Source of the DNA: Nitrososphaeria archaeon
Lineage (GTDB): Archaea; Thermoproteota; Nitrososphaeria; Geothermarchaeales; JDFR-13
Reading direction: 5' to 3'
Assembly (NCBI GenBank): GCA_027000765.1
Contig: JALTNJ010000027.1
Location: 1 to 7,970 of the forward strand
Length of the DNA stretch: 7,970 nucleotides
Shown one piece after another: positions 6,029 to 7,970 of this stretch (the stretch's first letter is position 1; each line of letters starts with the position of its first letter). Under the pieces are notes generated by a model that was not told the origin of the DNA, searched no databases, and saw nothing but the letters and a program-made list of their open reading frames with translations. A program made the position numbers and the translations under genes.

Positions 6029-6880
6029 CTAATCCCGCCTACCAGCGAATATCAGCACGAGGATTATCACGGCGACGGCCATGATCAGGATGAACATTGT
6101 ATCGCTGTTGACTCCAGGAGTGAAGATGCTCTGTGTAGATGAGGAGGCACTTCCAAGGGAGACTCCGAGCTCTGCCTGTTTCCAGTTCCAGTATCCAATT
6201 ACAGAGGAGCCGTAGGTGTTCGAGGCTGAGGCTGACAAAGGCTCTCCCCAGTAGCTGGTTGCGTTGACGGTTACCGAGACGACATACTGAGGCTTGTAGT
6301 CGGTGTCCTGAGCTGGGGAGCCTCCCCATATCCCAGCGTGGATGTCGCTGATGTTGTAGAAGTTGCTCTGGACATTATATGTTCCTTGGCCGCCTGTTGA
6401 GGGTGCTCCAACATCATAGTTTACCTTGTAGTTGCTGAACACCGTGAATGTGCCAGTTGCTGTTGGGGCCTCGGCCTCGAGATGAGCATTTATCGTTACA
6501 TCGATATCCTGGTTACCGTCTGCATCCAAGTCCTTTAGATACTTACCGTTCAATGTTAGGTCGAATCCAAATCTCGCTTGGGTGATGGCTGTCAATGTTC
6601 CTGGAACAGTCCATGTCTGGGGAGTATATGGTGTTAATGTGCCGTCTGGATTCACCCAGTATTTAGATCCGTCGTCGAGATATACACGTAGGATTCTGCC
6701 GTCGCTGGTCTTATAGTCGACGTAGGGCCTGGCCGATATGCCTGTTGATGAGTCTCCAGATGAGGCTGAGGCGTCGATTGTAGATGGCCCCGTGAAGAAC
6801 ATGTAGTATCCAGCGACGCCGATGACTATCACGGCCACGAGTATCAAGGCTTTATACTTTAGATCAAGTTCCCCAAACAT
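6029..6880 (-). CDS. two-TM surface protein with calcium-binding-like loop
   Basis: The 283-residue product has an N-terminal membrane segment (about 11-29, ending AGYYMFFTG), a Ser/Thr-rich linker (33-50), a long beta-rich external region, and a C-terminal membrane span (about 261-279) closing with GRRD. Residues 117-125, DLDADGNQD, match the DxDxDGxxD calcium-loop pattern of dockerin- or EF-hand-like sites, so metal-stabilised folding is plausible. Tyr, Trp, Gly, Ser and Thr are abundant, and sequons include NIS and NAT. It sits 26 nt after the upstream gene and 31 nt before the downstream one, in one operon. The start is supported by GGTG 7 nt upstream. I recognise no family; a surface layer, pilus-like or virion spike component is possible. 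Confidence 0.75.
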   Translation of the reverse strand: MFGELDLKYKALILVAVIVIGVAGYYMFFTGPSTIDASASSGDSSTGISARPYVDYKTSDGRILRVYLDDGSKYWVNPDGTLTPYTPQTWTVPGTLTAITQARFGFDLTLNGKYLKDLDADGNQDIDVTINAHLEAEAPTATGTFTVFSNYKVNYDVGAPSTGGQGTYNVQSNFYNISDIHAGIWGGSPAQDTDYKPQYVVSVTVNATSYWGEPLSASASNTYGSSVIGYWNWKQAELGVSLGSASSSTQSIFTPGVNSDTMFILIMAVAVIILVLIFAGRRD

Positions 6881-6887
6881 AGTTCTA

Positions 6888-6902
6888 CACCATAAAATAG
6901 AT
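6888..6902 (-). repeat. intergenic 15-mer with GGTG ribosome site, copy 1
   Basis: On the minus strand ATCTATTTTATGGTG followed by T-AG, ending 7 nt before ATG 6880; exact copy of the 15-mer at 6005-6019. Both copies fill most of their short intergenic gaps. Confidence 0.65.
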
Positions 6903-6906
6903 AACC

Positions 6907-7970
6907 TTAGTCTTTCTCCATCATCCGTTTTCTAACGACGAAGTATCCAGCTACAACCATGATCAAGAGGATCATCGATGTTGGAGCGAAGTAGTCTCTA
7001 TAACTCATGTTTGTATCAACGAGCTGGAGTTGTCCATTGAAGCTCATATATGATTGCCAGTAGAACTGGTCAGATAGTATGACGCATGCAATATCGGTTA
7101 TCTTCTGTCCAGAGAGAGTGTCGTATGCCTCGGCCACGATCTCAATCTTATAATAATAGTTGTGTGTCCCAGTAGAGTAGGAGCCTGTGAGTAGAGATAT
7201 CCAAGGAGACACGTAGGAAGTTGTTGATATGGCTGTCATGTTACTATATGACTCGCTGTATGCCAAAATCCATGTCTGGTTGTTATCGACGTTATGATAG
7301 ATGTTGATGGTGTAGTTGAATGTGTTCAATGTCTTGCCTACATCGTTTTTATATGCGACGGAGTATTTTGGGTTTATAGAATAGTCGAATGAGACTTGGA
7401 AGCTGGAGATCTGAGTCCCAGTATCAATATATACCTTGAAGTAAAAGTCTCCACCCACATCACTCCATGCTGTGCCGTCTGAAGAACTATATCCTTGTCC
7501 ACCAGAGTAGATGTCGCCTCCTCGGTAGACTCTGATATAGAATAGTGTGCTCGTCGTATCGTCTTTCAAGACAATTGCATACTTCACTCCAGCCTGGATA
7601 GTAGGTGGGCTGGATAGTGATATTGAATGCTCCTTGGCCGTCCCAAGGAATGAATACTGTTCTGAGGCTAAGACCGTCCCAGTAGGAATACCGTTAGCAT
7701 CAGTAGTTCTAATCTCAACTGTTAATGTCCGAGATCCAGAGCCTGGGTAAGTCGCCATGTAGAGCTTGAGAGTTGTGAGGCGTCCTGACATGCTTGGCGT
7801 GAATGTCTGGGCCAAGATTGTCGTCCCATCTGTCTGTGAATACGCACTTTTACCAGTCGCTTGTTGATCTAAGACCTCTCCAACCGTATAGATTTTAAAT
7901 GCCATATCCTCTGTGGTTGCGATTTCAGACCATGTAGAGCCATCGCTACTCCTTAAAGCCTTCCCCCTAC
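6907..7970 (-). CDS. tandem beta-sandwich (choice-of-anchor R-like) surface protein, C-terminal part
   Basis: The frame stays open to the right edge, so the visible 353 residues are the C-terminal part of a longer protein; the Met at 7905 is internal. The first visible piece (LRSSDGSTWSEI then DMAFKIYTV) repeats the end of the following domain (YSSSDGTAWSDV then DFYFKVYID), showing at least two tandem copies. The complete copy (about visible residues 24-182) begins AQTFTPSMSGRLTTLKLYM and contains NGIPTGTVLASEQY and IQAGVKYAIVLKD, a pattern typical of beta-sandwich modules of the choice-of-anchor R type found in surface and phage proteins. A second beta-rich region with sequons (NYT, NQT, NMT, NMS) follows, then a membrane span (SMILLIMVVAGYFVV) and a basic tail RKRMMEKD. 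It is first of the visible minus-strand run. It probably serves in adhesion or as a spike; partner unknown. Confidence 0.8.
   Translation of the reverse strand, partial: RGKALRSSDGSTWSEIATTEDMAFKIYTVGEVLDQQATGKSAYSQTDGTTILAQTFTPSMSGRLTTLKLYMATYPGSGSRTLTVEIRTTDANGIPTGTVLASEQYSFLGTAKEHSISLSSPPTIQAGVKYAIVLKDDTTSTLFYIRVYRGGDIYSGGQGYSSSDGTAWSDVGGDFYFKVYIDTGTQISSFQVSFDYSINPKYSVAYKNDVGKTLNTFNYTINIYHNVDNNQTWILAYSESYSNMTAISTTSYVSPWISLLTGSYSTGTHNYYYKIEIVAEAYDTLSGQKITDIACVILSDQFYWQSYMSFNGQLQLVDTNMSYRDYFAPTSMILLIMVVAGYFVVRKRMMEKD

Noticed and set aside
7903..7905. ATG as the start of the right-edge surface protein
   Set aside because: The frame remains open upstream and encodes the end of another copy of the same domain.
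1..7970. CRISPR array or insertion sequence
   Set aside because: No regularly spaced repeats with unique spacers, no transposase motifs and no terminal inverted repeats of IS type were seen.

Overview
The window looks like DNA of a hyperthermophilic archaeon, most likely of the Crenarchaeota/Thermoproteota. The signs are TATA-type promoters, GGTG/GTGAT ribosome-binding sites matching the archaeal 16S 3' end, TTG starts, T-rich terminators, a crenarchaeal-style tRNA 3' end and surface proteins rich in Thr, Ser, Tyr and N-glycosylation sequons. I cannot name the species.

There are three zones. (1) Positions 1-1342, minus strand: the N-terminal 447 residues of an FtsX/MacB-type ABC permease that runs off the left edge. 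Its start appears to be TTG at 1342, not the internal ATG at 1300. (2) Positions 1343-4812: clearly more A+T-rich. A 438-bp non-coding stretch holds a 23-nt fragment that reads as the 3' end of a tRNA (T-loop, T-stem half, acceptor half, discriminator A, CCA) without the rest of the gene. Such fragments are the usual scar of a tRNA-targeting archaeal integrase. It is followed by four plus-strand genes: a small secreted protein, a two-TM protein with a large external domain, an ABC ATPase and a six-TM ABC permease. The last three overlap or couple translationally. The layout resembles a secreted bacteriocin-like protein with a dedicated export or immunity transporter, but no sequence match proves this. 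(3) Positions 4905-7970, minus strand: four closely packed genes for membrane-anchored, beta-rich extracellular proteins, possibly cell-surface or virion envelope proteins. The first runs off the right edge and carries at least two tandem copies of a beta-sandwich domain resembling 'choice-of-anchor R' modules. The next two share a duplicated 5' signal and a similar N-terminal membrane leader.

The plus and minus operons converge at 4813-4904, where a hairpin and T-rich tracts probably stop transcription from both sides. From the orientation of the tRNA fragment, an integrated element would lie to its right, with the intact tRNA gene beyond the right edge. Zones 2 and 3 would then be cargo and zone 1 host chromosome. 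No integrase or replication gene is visible, so this remains an inference.
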